A stretch of DNA of 64,000 nt from Arthrobacter sp. NicSoilB8 (GCF_019977355.1 NZ_AP024655.1:2666001-2730000); one strand, 5' to 3'. Positions 48,403 to 62,278 are shown, numbered from the stretch's first letter. Translations and numbers: made by a program. The notes: generated from the sequence alone by a model not told the origin.

Positions 48403-49022
48403 GCGGTGGCCTCGATGACCACTTCGTTGACGGGGACACCGTCGGGGGCGCCGTCTACTCCCCCGCCGACTGAGTCGGTTTCCTCCAGCCGGACGCGGAC
48501 CTTCTCGGCCGACGAGGTGGGGAGGTTCTTGCCCACGTGGTCGGCGCGGATCGGCAGTTCCCGGTGGCCGCGGTCAATCAGGACGGCGAGGCGCACGATC
48601 CTCGGCCGGCCGAGGTCAATCAGGGCGTCCAGAGCGGCGCGGATGGTGCGGCCGGAATAGAGGACGTCGTCGATCAGCACAACAACTTTGTTGTCGATGC
48701 CGGTGCGCGGCAGCTGAGTGGGGTACGGCGGCCGGGTGGGCTGGTGCGAGAGGTCGTCGCGGAACATCGTGACGTCGAGCTGGCCGACGATCGCGGCGGC
48801 GTCCACGGTGGGGTCGGCGGCGGCGATCTTGGCGGCGAGGCGGACGGCGAGGGGATAGCCCCGGCGCGGGATGCCCAGCAGGACGAGGTCCTGCGAGCCT
48901 TTGTTGGCCTCGAGAATTTCATGGGCGATACGAGTAAGCGCGCGGTCAATGTCAGCCTGGTTGAGGACAACCCTGGTGAGCACAACCTTCGCCGGACCCG
49001 GTGCTGATGGCACAGAAGTCAA
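48399..49022 (-). CDS. pyrR: Bifunctional pyr operon regulator / uracil phosphoribosyltransferase
   Basis: 207 residues; PyrR binds pyr leader RNA when UMP is high and has weak UPRTase activity. The PRPP loop is [19 protein letters not shown], with [15 protein letters not shown] and [10 protein letters not shown] also typical. A Gly/Asp-rich insert lies near the C-terminus. The TTG at 49022 is chosen because GGGGAG stands six bases upstream; the GTG at 49013 is an alternative. It heads pyrR-pyrB-pyrC-PH-like-carA-carB-pyrF, joined by overlaps. Confidence 0.94.
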   Translation of the reverse strand: MTSVPSAPGPAKVVLTRVVLNQADIDRALTRIAHEILEANKGSQDLVLLGIPRRGYPLAVRLAAKIAAADPTVDAAAIVGQLDVTMFRDDLSHQPTRPPYPTQLPRTGIDNKVVVLIDDVLYSGRTIRAALDALIDLGRPRIVRLAVLIDRGHRELPIRADHVGKNLPTSSAEKVRVRLEETDSVGGGVDGAPDGVPVNEVVIEATA

Positions 49023-49027
49023 AGCTC

Positions 49028-49058
49028 GTCTCCCCTTTCCCCGCCTCACGGGACGGAA
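49028..49058 (-). promoter_or_regulatory. PyrR-binding hairpin overlapping the pyrR ribosome-binding site
   Basis: The minus strand reads UCCCGUGAGGC at 49053-49043, matching the PyrR recognition loop UCCNGNGAGGY described for Bacillus. Flanking UUCC and GGAA can form the lower stem. The pyrR Shine-Dalgarno (GGGGAG) begins a few bases later, so PyrR binding could block translation, as reported for mycobacterial pyr leaders. The structure was folded by eye. Confidence 0.6.
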
Positions 49059-49157
49059 TTAAAAAAGGATTATTTGCTCTTTCAAATTACCACAGCGCAG
49101 CTGACGCCCGACGCCGCCGGCATGCGTTTAACCTCACACGGACATAGGCTCGGTTCC

Positions 49158-50426
49158 ATGACGACGAACGAGCCGCGGCCGGGGCAGGACCAGCACGGCC
49201 GTCCCTCTTCCGGCCAGGGGCAGCTGCCCCAGCAGGCCAACCCGACGTGGCTGGGGCACGTCGAACCCGTGTACTACCAGCAGGCCCCGGCCAACAACAG
49301 CGGCCGGTTTCAGCCGGCCCTGCCTCCCGCCGCTCCGACGGTCACCGGCGGCCGCGGTTCCGCCGGTGGTTCCGGGCTGGTGCCGGCCGGCTTCTTCCTC
49401 GCCTTCATGAGTCTCTTCCTGGTCCTGCCCTTCCTGCTGGAAAGGACCGGGATCGCCGGCTTTGTGGTCGGCTTCATCGCCTCGCTGATTCCGCTGGGGA
49501 CCGTGCTGCTGACGGTGCTTTTTATCGACCGGTGGGAGCCTGAGCCCCGGCCGCTGCTGCTGTTCGCCTTTGTCTGGGGAGCCGCGGTGTCGATTGCGGT
49601 GACGATGCTGCTCCAGCCCTATTTTTCGCTGGTGGCGGGGCCTGTTTCGGGGCTCGACTATGCGACGTTCGCCGTGACGGTTCAGGCGCCGGTGGTGGAG
49701 GAATTCGCGAAGTCCCTGGGGCTGCTGTCGCTGCTGCTCTTCGCGCCGCGGCACTTCGACGGACCGGTCGACGGCGTGGTGTTCGCCTTCACGATCGCGG
49801 CAGGCTTCGCGTTCACCGAGAACATCCTTTACTTCGGCCGCGCCATCGCCGAATCCAGCGACCCCGGCACGGACCTCGCGGTGGTGTTCTTCCTCCGCGG
49901 GGTCATGTCACCGTTTGCCCACGCCATTTTCACGGGGACCACGGGCCTGATCATGGGCTTCGCCGCGCGCCGCGGCAACGACGGCCTGGTCGTGCTGGCG
50001 TTCGTCGTCGGCGTCGTCCCCTCGATGGTGCTGCACAGCGGCTGGAACAGCATGGGCCAGGACTTCCTGGGACAGTACCTGCTGGTGCAGGTGCCGATCT
50101 TCCTGCTGGCGGTCCTGGTCATCGCGTGGCTGCGCGTGGCGGAGCGCAGGTTCACCCGCCAGCGGCTCCGGGAATACGCCGCCGCGGGCTGGTTCACCGT
50201 GGCCGAAGTGGACATGCTGGCCACGACCGGCGGCCGCCGTAATGCGCTGCGCTGGGCCAAATCGGTCGGGCGGGGCGCGCAGATGAAGGCCCTGCTCCGT
50301 GCCGCCACCCGGCTAGCCTTCACCCGGCAACGGATCCTCAGCGGCCGGGACGTGCCAACATACCAACTCGAGGAGCAGCACCGGCTCGCCGAGATCGCCG
50401 CCCTCCGGGCCGCCGTCGTCGGCTGA
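49158..50426 (+). CDS. PrsW family intramembrane metalloprotease
   Basis: 422 residues. A Pro/Gln-rich cytoplasmic N-terminus (~75 residues) precedes eight or so membrane segments. The PrsW signatures are all present: EEFAK (Glu181-Glu182), GFAFTENILYF, the HAIFTG motif and HSGWN. Family members cleave membrane proteins such as anti-sigma factors; the target here is unknown and no sigma/anti-sigma pair is adjacent. A ~95-residue cytoplasmic C-terminal domain follows the last membrane segment. It is divergent from pyrR. ATG 49158 is preferred because upstream residues (from 49074) are not family-like. Confidence 0.88.
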   Translation: MTTNEPRPGQDQHGRPSSGQGQLPQQANPTWLGHVEPVYYQQAPANNSGRFQPALPPAAPTVTGGRGSAGGSGLVPAGFFLAFMSLFLVLPFLLERTGIAGFVVGFIASLIPLGTVLLTVLFIDRWEPEPRPLLLFAFVWGAAVSIAVTMLLQPYFSLVAGPVSGLDYATFAVTVQAPVVEEFAKSLGLLSLLLFAPRHFDGPVDGVVFAFTIAAGFAFTENILYFGRAIAESSDPGTDLAVVFFLRGVMSPFAHAIFTGTTGLIMGFAARRGNDGLVVLAFVVGVVPSMVLHSGWNSMGQDFLGQYLLVQVPIFLLAVLVIAWLRVAERRFTRQRLREYAAAGWFTVAEVDMLATTGGRRNALRWAKSVGRGAQMKALLRAATRLAFTRQRILSGRDVPTYQLEEQHRLAEIAALRAAVVG

Positions 50427-50428
50427 CG

Positions 50429-50466
50429 AAAGAACCCCGCCCGGGATGTCCCGGACGGGGTTCTTT
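50429..50466. terminator. Bidirectional terminator between prsW-like gene and nusB
   Basis: 11-bp perfect stem (AAAGAACCCCG/CGGGGTTCTTT) plus an inner GC stem, bounded by A and T runs, between convergent genes. Confidence 0.85.
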
Positions 50467-50495
50467 GTGGTGCCGGGGACGTATTCCCGTGCGGC

Positions 50496-50906
50496 TTAGG
50501 CCAGCAGCGAAGGCTTCAGCTGCTGGAGCCGGCCCAGCAGGCCGTTGATGAACGACGGCGACTCGTCTGTGGAGAGCGTCTTGGCCAGGGCCACGGCCTC
50601 GCTGACAGCCACGCCGTCCGGGACGTCGTCGTTGTAGAGCAGTTCCCAGGTGCCGATCCGCAGGATGATGCGGTCCACGGAGGGCATGCGCTCCAGGGTC
50701 CAGCCCTGCGAATAGGTCTCCAGGAATTCGTCGATGGCGGCCTGGTGCGACACCACGCCTTCAACGATTTCCAGGGTGTACGGGTTGACGATCTGGTCTG
50801 TCTGCTCGCGGCGGGACTTCAGTACGTCGAAGGCCGAGGCCGAGCGCTGCTCGGCTTCAAAGAGGACATCGAGGGCCCGGTTCCGGGCTTTACCGCGGGC
50901 ACTCAC
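50496..50906 (-). CDS. nusB: Transcription antitermination protein NusB
   Basis: 136 residues. N-terminal RGKARNRALDVLFEAEQRS binds boxA RNA with NusE. The helical bundle continues through WTLERMPSVDRIILRIGTWEL and NEAVALAK-type SEAVALAKTLSTDESPSFINGLLG. GTG start sharing one base with the efp stop (TAGTG). The same frame stays open upstream through efp, but homology begins at this GTG. Confidence 0.95.
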   Translation of the reverse strand: MSARGKARNRALDVLFEAEQRSASAFDVLKSRREQTDQIVNPYTLEIVEGVVSHQAAIDEFLETYSQGWTLERMPSVDRIILRIGTWELLYNDDVPDGVAVSEAVALAKTLSTDESPSFINGLLGRLQQLKPSLLA

Positions 50907-51469
50907 TAGTCGTTGACCCGGCCGAGGTAGCTGCCGTCGCGGGTGTCGACCTTGACCTTGGTGTTGTTCTCGACGAACAGCGGCACCTGGATCTCGTAGC
51001 CGGTTTCGAGCGTGGCGGGCTTGGTGCCGGCCGAGGAGCGGTCGCCCTGCAGGCCCGGCTCCGTGTAGGTGATCTCCAGGACGACGCTCGGGGGCAGTTC
51101 GATGTAGAGCGGGTTGCCCTCGTGGATGGCGATGTTGACCATCTGGTTTTCGAGCATGAAGTTGGTGGCGTCGCCGACGGTGGCGGCCGAAACGGTGAGC
51201 TGGTCGAAGTCCGAGGTGTCCATGAAGACGAAGTCGGCGCCGTCCTGGTACAGGTACTGGTAGTCGCGGCGGTCCACGGTGGCGGTTTCGATCTTCAGTC
51301 CGGCGTTGAAGGTCTTGTCGACGACCTTGCCGGACATCACGTTGCGCATCTTGGTGCGCACGAACGCTCCACCCTTGCCGGGCTTGACGTGCTGGAACTC
51401 GATGATGTTCCAAAGCTGGCCCTCAAGCTTAAGGACGGTTCCGTTCTTGATGTCGTTAGTGGTTGCCAC
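50906..51469 (-). CDS. efp: Elongation factor P
   Basis: 187 residues, three beta-barrel domains. It rescues ribosomes stalled at polyproline runs. The tip loop of domain I reads [13 protein letters not shown], with Lys at the position that is modified in some bacteria; no EpmA-like enzyme is in the window. The C-terminal signature [13 protein letters not shown] is present. GTG start. Several proteins in this window are proline-rich and would need it. Confidence 0.96.
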   Translation of the reverse strand: MATTNDIKNGTVLKLEGQLWNIIEFQHVKPGKGGAFVRTKMRNVMSGKVVDKTFNAGLKIETATVDRRDYQYLYQDGADFVFMDTSDFDQLTVSAATVGDATNFMLENQMVNIAIHEGNPLYIELPPSVVLEITYTEPGLQGDRSSAGTKPATLETGYEIQVPLFVENNTKVKVDTRDGSYLGRVND

Positions 51470-51624
51470 TGTATCCTCTTAGTTTCTATCGGGTTCCATC
51501 CGGCCGGTGCTATCGGCCAGACGACGTATGCCGGGCCGGCATGCCGATCGGCCCGCCAGCGCGTGTTTGTCAAAAATCCAAGTTCTATTCTACCGGTTCC
51601 CGCGGACAGCTGCCGGACGGCGGC

Positions 51625-52142
51625 TCAGGACTGCTGTTCCAGCACTTCCCGGGCGCGCTGCAGCGCCACGGTCGAGGCGTAAATCAGGGCAGCATCGGCG
51701 GAGCCGGCCACGCGCAGATCGAGGGCCTTCGCGAAGGACTCGACGGCGGCGCCCACGTTGCCCCCGGCGAAGTAGGACCGGCCCAGGTGCTGGCGGACGG
51801 CCGCCTCCTCCAGGGTGCCCTGGGTCTCGGCAAGGAGCTGGCGGAACACCTCGACGGCGCGGTCGAACCGGTTGGAGACCCGGAGCACGTCCGCCTCGAA
51901 GATCCGCAGCCGGAGCGAGTCGGGGTCCTTGTACCGGGCCTCGGCCAGGAGTTCGGCGGCCTCGGCGGCATGCCCTTCAACGAGCCGGATGAAGATCAGG
52001 TCCCCGGGGTCGGTGGAGGCAGCCAGCGCTTCGGCCATGACCTCGTCGTTGACGATCTGGGGCATGAGGCTCTGCGGGTTGATCCGGATCCCGGGAAACC
52101 CCGCGTCCGGCCATTCGCTCGTGCCGCCCTTGACCATGATCA

Positions 52143-52143
<1 letters not shown>
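51625..52143 (-). CDS. TPR-like repeat protein next to aroB
   Basis: 172 residues. From about residue 50 the sequence forms paired helices of tetratricopeptide type (RLVEGHAAEAAELLAEARYK; ADVLRVSNRFDRAVEVFRQL; GRSYFAGGNVGAAVESFAKA). The first 45 residues are different, with DPGDLIFIRL. No enzyme motif. Probably a protein-protein interaction module. Its ATG overlaps the aroB stop (ATGA), so it belongs to the aro operon. Confidence 0.8.
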
Positions 52144-53877
<1,734 letters not shown>

Positions 53878-53878
<1 letters not shown>

Positions 53879-55077
53879 TAGTGGCCGATCGAGTCCAGGG
53901 ACGCCGGGATGTTGTCCAGGTAACCCTTGATGTTGCGGGCGGTCTCCTGCACGGAGTCCCCGCCGAATTTTTCGGTGACCGCTTCGGCGAGCACCAGGGC
54001 CACCATGGCCTCGGCCACTACGCCGGCGGCCGGGACGGCACAGACGTCGGAGCGCTGGTGGTGGGCCTTGGCGGCTTCCCCGGTGCTGACGTCGACGGTT
54101 TTGAGGGCGCGGGGCACGGTGGCGATCGGCTTCATGGCGGCACGGACGCGCAGCACGTCGCCGATGCTCATGCCGCCCTCAATCCCGCCGGCCCGGTTGG
54201 AGGTCCGGATGATCTTGCCGTTCGCGTCCTTGACGATTTCGTCGTGGGCGGCCGAGCCGCGGCGGGCGGCCGTGAGGAAGCCGTCGCCGACCTCAACGCC
54301 CTTGATGGCCTGGATGCCCATGAGGGCCGCGGCCAGGCGCGAGTCGAGGCGCCGGTCCCAGTGGACGTAGCTGCCAAGTCCCGGCGGCAGGCCGTAGGCA
54401 AGCACTTCGACGACCCCGCCGAGGGTTTCGCCCTCCTTGTGCGCGACGTCGACCTCGGCCACCATGGCGTCCGAGGTTTCGCGGTCGAAGCAGCGCAGCG
54501 GATCGGCGTCGAGGGCCAGGACGTTGTCCGGGAGCGGGAGCGGCCGGCCTTCCGGCACGGCTACGCTGGCGATGGACACGGTGTGGGAGACGAGCTCGAT
54601 TCCGAGCTGCTTGAGGAACGCTGCGGCGACCGTGCCGAGCGCAACCCTCGTGGCCGTCTCGCGGGCGCTGGCACGCTCCAAGACCGGGCGGGCCTCGTCG
54701 AAGCCGTATTTCTGCATGCCGGTAAAATCGGCGTGGCCGGGCCGGGGCCGGGTGAGCGGGGCATTCCGGGCCTGGTCGGCCAGGATCTCCGGAGCCACGG
54801 GATCGGAGGACATGATCTGTTCCCACTTGGGCCACTCGGTGTTGCCGACCTGGATGGCGACGGGGCCGCCCTGGGTCAGGCCGTGGCGGACGCCGCCGAG
54901 GATCGTGACCACATCCTGCTCGAATTTCATCCGGGCGCCACGGCCGTAGCCGAGCCGCCGGCGGGCCAGGGCCTCGCTGATGTGGTCGCTGGTGAGCTCC
55001 ACACCGGCGGGCACGCCTTCAATTATTCCGACCAGTGCCGGGCCATGGGATTCTCCGGCAGTCAACCAACGCAACAT
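53878..55077 (-). CDS. aroC: Chorismate synthase
   Basis: 399 residues, FMN-dependent. Signatures: N-terminal [26 protein letters not shown] [18 protein letters not shown], and [15 protein letters not shown] near the end. The second ATG (55077) is preferred because AGGA lies about eight bases before it; the first at 55086 adds three residues. It follows aroE by 26 bp. Confidence 0.97.
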
Positions 55078-55103
55078 AGTTTCCATCCTGCCATGTCGGG
55101 ACC

Positions 55104-56045
55104 TTAGAACACCCGTCGGGGCGCCCCGACTGCGTCACACATCACATCTATGACTCCGGCCGGCATGGCCTCGCCCAGCCCGGTGAAGTGCCGTACCTGC
55201 TCCACCGCCTGGTAAATGAGCATTTCAAGCCCGGGGACCACGGTTCCCCCCGCGTCCTGCCAGGCTGCCGCGATCCGGCTCGGCCACGGATCGTAGGCAA
55301 CGTCCAACAGCACCCCGGGAGTGAGCACGCCCGGACTGGGCAGCCTCTGGCCATCGGGCGGAGGCAGCGCTCCTGCCGGCTTCGCCGCCAGCTCTTCGGC
55401 CAGTTCCCCGGCCAGCGCGTCGGCCGCACGGGGCGGCAGCGTCGAAATGACGACGTCGGCCGCGGCGACGGCGGCTGCCGCCCCGGCGAGGGGAAGCACC
55501 TGGACGGGCAGACCCACGGCGGCGGAGGCCGCGCGGGCTTCCGTGGCGCGGCTGACATCGCGGACGAACACCTTTGCCGACGCGGCGCCGAGTTCCTTGA
55601 GGGCGGCGATGGCGGCTGCCGACGTCCCGCCCCCGCCGAGGACCGCTGCCGTCGGGGCCGTTGCGGCTCCCGCATGCCGGAGCGCGTTGACGATGCCGGG
55701 GACGTCCGTGTTGTAGGCGACCAACCGGGTGTGGCCACCACCGTTGCCGTTGGATTCGAACGCGACGGTGTTGACGACCCCCAGTGCGCGGGCCACGCCC
55801 CGGACCTCGTCCACTTCGGCCACCATGGCGGATTTGAGCGGCATAGTGACCGACAGCCCCCGCCAGGAACCGTCCGCGCGCACCTCGTCCCTGACCTGCC
55901 GCATGAAGGCCGGCAGCCCGGCTTCGGTTACGTCAATGGCGGAGTAGGCGATGTCCACGCCCAGGTGGGCGTAAGCGGCCCGGTGCAGTGCCGGCGACTT
56001 TGAGTGGCTGATGGGATGCCCGAGCACGGCCGCCCGCAGCGTCAT
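55104..56045 (-). CDS. aroE: Shikimate dehydrogenase
   Basis: 313 residues. Shikimate site [12 protein letters not shown], the catalytic Lys in [16 protein letters not shown] loop [15 protein letters not shown], and the C-terminal [12 protein letters not shown]. An Ala/Pro insert around residues 215-250 lengthens it. The ATG at 56045 overlaps the mltG stop (ATGA). An upstream frame to 56075 is inside mltG. Confidence 0.95.
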   Translation of the reverse strand: MTLRAAVLGHPISHSKSPALHRAAYAHLGVDIAYSAIDVTEAGLPAFMRQVRDEVRADGSWRGLSVTMPLKSAMVAEVDEVRGVARALGVVNTVAFESNGNGGGHTRLVAYNTDVPGIVNALRHAGAATAPTAAVLGGGGTSAAAIAALKELGAASAKVFVRDVSRATEARAASAAVGLPVQVLPLAGAAAAVAAADVVISTLPPRAADALAGELAEELAAKPAGALPPPDGQRLPSPGVLTPGVLLDVAYDPWPSRIAAAWQDAGGTVVPGLEMLIYQAVEQVRHFTGLGEAMPAGVIDVMCDAVGAPRRVF

Positions 56046-57961
56046 ACGCAACGTCCCGGGTTGGCCTCGCACCACGCGTTGTACTGCGCCACGTATCCGT
56101 TGTGTTCAGCCAGGGTCTTGGAGAACTTGGTCTCCTTGGTGTCCAGGTTGATGGTGACCCAGTAGAGGTACTGGTTGGTCTTGGGCTTGGCGGCGGCGTC
56201 TATGGCCGTCTTGCCGGGCGAACCGATCGGTCCGGCGGGCAGGCCCTGGTTGGCGTAGGTGTTGTAAGGGTTCGACTTGTCCGCCTTCTGGGCCTCGTCG
56301 ATGTGGAAGCTCCGGATGCCCAGCCCGTACGTGACCGTGGCATCGGACTGGATGAGCCCGTTGGTCTCGGTGTTATTGGGCTTGAGGCGGTTGTAGATGG
56401 CACCGGCCACGTCGCCGTATTCGGCCTGCCCGCCCTCGGCCTGGACGATGCTGGCGACCGTCACGACGTCGTACTGCTTGGCGGGATCGGTGACTCCCTG
56501 GGCCTTCAGCTCGTCCAGGGTGGTGCCGACGAGCTTTTGCAGAATGTCCTTCGCGGAGGATCCCAGCGGGAAGCGGTACTCCCCCGGGGCCAGGTAGCCT
56601 TCCAGGTTCTTGGCCTTCGCCGGGACGCCGAACTGCGCCGGCGCATCGCTGAGCGCCTTCAACTCAGGAACGGAGATTCCCGTGCCCTCGGAAATCGCCT
56701 GCAGCGATTCGTTGATCCGCAACCCGGCACTGAGCGCAAAGTACATGACCTTGCCCTTGTCCTTGTTGAGCAGGACGTCCACGGCGTCGGAGTTCTTCAT
56801 TTCCTGGCGCATCGAGAAGGTGCCGGGGTTCAGGGCACCGCCGGATGCGGTGAACGCTTTGAGGAACGTGTCGGCGTTCGCCACGACCTTCTTCGACTCC
56901 AGCTCGGTGGCGACGGATCGTGGTCCGGCACCGGGTTCAACAGTGATGGTGACCTCGCCGGTCCCCGGGCCCGGATAGTCGGCCGTGGTGTCCCCGCCCA
57001 GGAGGGGCTTGAGGAACTGTGCGCCCACCGCGACGGCCACGACGAACACGGTCAGCGTCAGGACCAGGGCCAGGAAGCGGCGCCGGCGTCGGATCTTCTT
57101 GCCGGGGGCCTTGTCATACCGGATGGATCCGGCCATCAGCTCGTGGCCTGGTTCTTGGTGGTATTCGGCGTCCGGGTGCTCCTGCGCGTCGTGGTCGACG
57201 GAGTCGTCGTAGACATGGTGGGCCTCGTCATGTTGTCCCACACCTTGTTCTAGATCTTGTCCCGGTTCGTGTCCCGATTCGTGTCCCACGTCGTGGCGCG
57301 GCAGCGCGTAGCCGTGGTGGGGGCCGGTGCCACGGGCAGCCGCGTCCTGGCGGGCTTCGTAGCCATGCTGGCCTGCCGTCGCATAGACGGCGTCTTCGTG
57401 GACGGGCTCTGTGTGGATGGGCTCAGCGTGGACGGGCTCTGCGCGGGTCGCGTCGTCGGGGACGGGGATGTCGCGGACGGGGATGAGCTGGGTGAAGTCG
57501 TCGCGGTCCGGAACATGGTCAGCGGCAACCTCGCGCCCGGTTTCGTGCCCGGTGTCCCCGCGCACTGTGTCCCCGTCCAGCGTCTCAGCGGGCACAGTGT
57601 CCTCATGCAGCGTCTCAGCGTGCACCGTTTGCTCGTGCGCCGTTTCCTCATGAACCGTCGGGGCAGACTCGGGGAGGTCCGGGGCGGCCTGCGGCGGTTC
57701 GGCGGGCAGGGTCTCGGCGGGAAGGGTTTCGGCGGCCGGGGTCTCGGCGGCCGGGTCAGCGGGTGCGGGCCGGGTCCCGGCAGACGGTGCGGGGTCCGGC
57801 GTCGGGTCGTCCTGTCCCGTCTCAAAGGCCTGCGGCGGGATCACGCTGTGTCCCTGCGTCGCCAGGAGCTTCTCCCGGGCCCTGATCTCTTTGCGCGTCA
57901 GCGGTCGGCCGGCACCGCTAAGGGCGTCACCGGAGGAGTCATCACTGTTGACCGGGCTCAC
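56042..57961 (-). CDS. mltG: Endolytic murein transglycosylase MltG with a long acidic, His-rich cytoplasmic region
   Basis: 639 residues. Residues 1-~290 form a low-complexity cytoplasmic region very rich in Glu, Asp, His, Thr and Pro (repeated AETLPAE, VHAETLHEDT, EPVHAEPIHTEPVHE units). RRRRRF and a single membrane segment (ALVLTLTVFVVAVAVGAQF, ~305) follow, then the extracellular LysM-like and YceG domains. The catalytic Glu lies in VASIVQAEGGQ, with later DATVTYGLG and NPYNTYANQGLPAGPIGSPG. It cleaves nascent glycan strands in the membrane plane and sets their length. Typical MltG is about 340-400 residues, so the front half is an added module. Confidence 0.93.
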   Translation of the reverse strand: MSPVNSDDSSGDALSGAGRPLTRKEIRAREKLLATQGHSVIPPQAFETGQDDPTPDPAPSAGTRPAPADPAAETPAAETLPAETLPAEPPQAAPDLPESAPTVHEETAHEQTVHAETLHEDTVPAETLDGDTVRGDTGHETGREVAADHVPDRDDFTQLIPVRDIPVPDDATRAEPVHAEPIHTEPVHEDAVYATAGQHGYEARQDAAARGTGPHHGYALPRHDVGHESGHEPGQDLEQGVGQHDEAHHVYDDSVDHDAQEHPDAEYHQEPGHELMAGSIRYDKAPGKKIRRRRRFLALVLTLTVFVVAVAVGAQFLKPLLGGDTTADYPGPGTGEVTITVEPGAGPRSVATELESKKVVANADTFLKAFTASGGALNPGTFSMRQEMKNSDAVDVLLNKDKGKVMYFALSAGLRINESLQAISEGTGISVPELKALSDAPAQFGVPAKAKNLEGYLAPGEYRFPLGSSAKDILQKLVGTTLDELKAQGVTDPAKQYDVVTVASIVQAEGGQAEYGDVAGAIYNRLKPNNTETNGLIQSDATVTYGLGIRSFHIDEAQKADKSNPYNTYANQGLPAGPIGSPGKTAIDAAAKPKTNQYLYWVTINLDTKETKFSKTLAEHNGYVAQYNAWCEANPGRCV

Positions 57962-58542
57962 TGTAGCCTTCCATGTTCTGAAGAGTGCGTCTGTACTGCC
58001 GGGCCGGTCTGTGCGCCGTCTCCGGTCGGCCCCGGCGCAGACTCCGCGTACACGCGGTTTCCGACCTCCGTTCCCCTGGCCTTTTGCATATCAATCGCAT
58101 GTTGCAGAATACCTGCCGCCGCAACCTGATCAACCACTGTACGGTGATTTCTGCTGCTCATGCCAGCTTCGCGGAGGTTGCGGTGGGCGGTCACGGTGCT
58201 GAGCCGCTCGTCAACCAGGCGCACCGGCACATCGGTTCCGGCGTCCTGCAGGGCCTGGGCCAAGAGCACCGCGTACTCCGTCGCCATCCGGGCCGAGGCG
58301 TGTTCCTCGCCTTTCATGGTGCGCGGCAGGCCCACGAAAATCTCCACGGCGTCCAGCTCCGCGGCCAGGGCGGCCAGGATGAGCACGTCAGTGTTCTTTT
58401 TCACGTTGCGCTGCAGCGTGCGCAGCGGAGTCGCCAGGATTCCGTCGCGGTCGCAGACGGCGACGCCCACACGGACGGTGCCGACGTCCACCCCGAGCTT
58501 CACGCCCCGGGGATAGACGCCGGCCACAGCACCTTCAGTCAT
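57958..58542 (-). CDS. ruvX: RuvX/YqgF Holliday-junction resolvase-like nuclease (pre-16S rRNA nuclease)
   Basis: 194 residues. RNase H fold with the first catalytic Asp in KLGVDVGTVRVGVAVCD, FVGLPRTMKGEEHASA, and RLVDERLSTVTAHRNLREAG. The C-terminal ~40 residues are a disordered tail. E. coli YqgF processes pre-16S rRNA 5' ends. It is 12 bp downstream of alaS and overlaps mltG (ATGA-type), the standard alaS-ruvX-mltG-aroE order. Confidence 0.94.
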   Translation of the reverse strand: MTEGAVAGVYPRGVKLGVDVGTVRVGVAVCDRDGILATPLRTLQRNVKKNTDVLILAALAAELDAVEIFVGLPRTMKGEEHASARMATEYAVLLAQALQDAGTDVPVRLVDERLSTVTAHRNLREAGMSSRNHRTVVDQVAAAGILQHAIDMQKARGTEVGNRVYAESAPGPTGDGAQTGPAVQTHSSEHGRLQ

Positions 58543-58554
58543 TTAGGGAACCGC

Positions 58555-61233
<2,679 letters not shown>

Positions 61234-61258
61234 GAGCTGTTTTCTTACCCTTCAATAT

Positions 61259-61284
61259 GCACTGCGTTTAATAGGCACTGCGTT
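61259..61284. repeat. Paired GCACTGCGTT repeats upstream of alaS
   Basis: Two identical 10-bp copies with a 16-bp period (61259-61268 and 61275-61284), ending 26 bp before the alaS start. The spacing of about 1.5 helical turns could suit a regulator or be chance. The rest of 61234-61423 shows nothing else. Confidence 0.4.
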
Positions 61285-61423
61285 GTGTGGCCCGCCTCTG
61301 TGCTGCGCGGGACAAGCTGAGGTCCGGCACCGGAGCGGGTCCTGTCATTCCAGGTGGCCCTAGGGCCCCGCAGCCGTGCCGGCGCGCCCGTGACGGGCAC
61401 CGTACTTACTAATTCTCTCCCGG

Positions 61424-61690
61424 CTAGCGCCGGACTGCATCCCGGCGCCCCACCAGGCCGCCGGTACCTGCCTCAATGGTTGTGTCAATGCCGAGGGCGG
61501 AGCGGAGCTCGGCCTCCCGCTCGCCCATGCCTTCGCGGACCGCGTCGGCGAAGTCGTAGACACCGTCCGCGAGCCGTCCCACGGCCCGGTTCAGGCCCTC
61601 AGGGCCCAGGGCGGACTGGGCTTCGGTGATCTTGCGGAAGGCGATGACGCCGATCGCGACGCCGATTCCCATCCAGATGATTCTGTTCAT
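61424..61690 (-). CDS. Small DUF6167-like membrane-anchored protein
   Basis: 88 residues. N-terminal membrane segment (IIWMGIGVAIGVIAF), then an amphipathic helix (LNRAVGRLADGVYDFADAV) and a charged tail. Position between rpsD/DUF948 and alaS is conserved in actinobacteria, where the gene is called DUF6167. Function is unknown. It lies 21 bp after the DUF948 gene. Confidence 0.8.
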   Translation of the reverse strand: MNRIIWMGIGVAIGVIAFRKITEAQSALGPEGLNRAVGRLADGVYDFADAVREGMGEREAELRSALGIDTTIEAGTGGLVGRRDAVRR

Positions 61691-61711
61691 TATCAGGTTC
61701 TCCCGGAGGGC

Positions 61712-62092
61712 TTAGCGGCTGCGGCGGCCGGTGGCGGGCTTCTTGCGGCTGGCGAAGGCGGAGCGCACGCCGTAGCTGAAGGCTGCCACCTTGATCAGCG
61801 GCGAGCCCACGGTGGCGGCCATGAGCGAGGACAGTGCCGAAATGTTGGCGGAGGCGTCCGAGACGTTGGAGGCAATGCCGTCCACCTTCTTCAGCTGCTC
61901 GTTGGTGGTGGACACCGTGGCGGTGACTTCGTCCATGAGCGGGGTGGCGCCGTCGCTGATGGAGCGGATGGAGGTCCGCACTTCGTCAAACACTCCCCCG
62001 AGCTTCAGGATCGGCACGGCGAGCAGCAGGACCAGCAGTGCAAACACTCCAGCCGCGATCAGGCCGGCAATATCGCCACCAGACATAGACAC
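61712..62092 (-). CDS. DUF948 domain-containing protein
   Basis: 126 residues. N-terminal membrane segment (IAGLIAAGVFALLVLLLAVPIL), then a coiled-coil-like DUF948 region (EVTATVSTTNEQLKKVDGIA; VSDASANISALSSLMA) and a basic Lys/Arg tail. Function is unknown. The next gene downstream (DUF6167-like) is probably cotranscribed. The 186-bp gap to rpsD holds the rpsD terminator. Confidence 0.88.
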   Translation of the reverse strand: MSMSGGDIAGLIAAGVFALLVLLLAVPILKLGGVFDEVRTSIRSISDGATPLMDEVTATVSTTNEQLKKVDGIASNVSDASANISALSSLMAATVGSPLIKVAAFSYGVRSAFASRKKPATGRRSR

Positions 62093-62226
62093 TCATCTCC
62101 TTGAACTGCAGTGGATACCTGCTCGTTGCGTCGGTTCCCGACGGTTTCGTCCGACAGTTTCATCCGACGGTTTCAGCCGGCAGGCAGAAACGGCTCCCGG
62201 GGAACTCCCCCAAGTACCTTACATAC

Positions 62227-62260
62227 AAAGAAGCCCGCGGCGCTTGCCACGGGCTTCTTT
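62227..62260 (-). terminator. rpsD terminator
   Basis: 11-bp perfect stem (AAAGAAGCCCG/CGGGCTTCTTT, 12-nt loop), 19 bp after the rpsD stop, with T-rich sequence on the minus-strand exit side. Confidence 0.85.
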
Positions 62261-62278
62261 GGAGGTGTTGCCTTCTAT

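Noticed and set aside
50496-51413. A NusB protein fused to an N-terminal 169-residue domain
   Set aside because: The extra region is the out-of-frame complement of efp. The GTG at 50906 sharing a base with the efp stop is the natural start.
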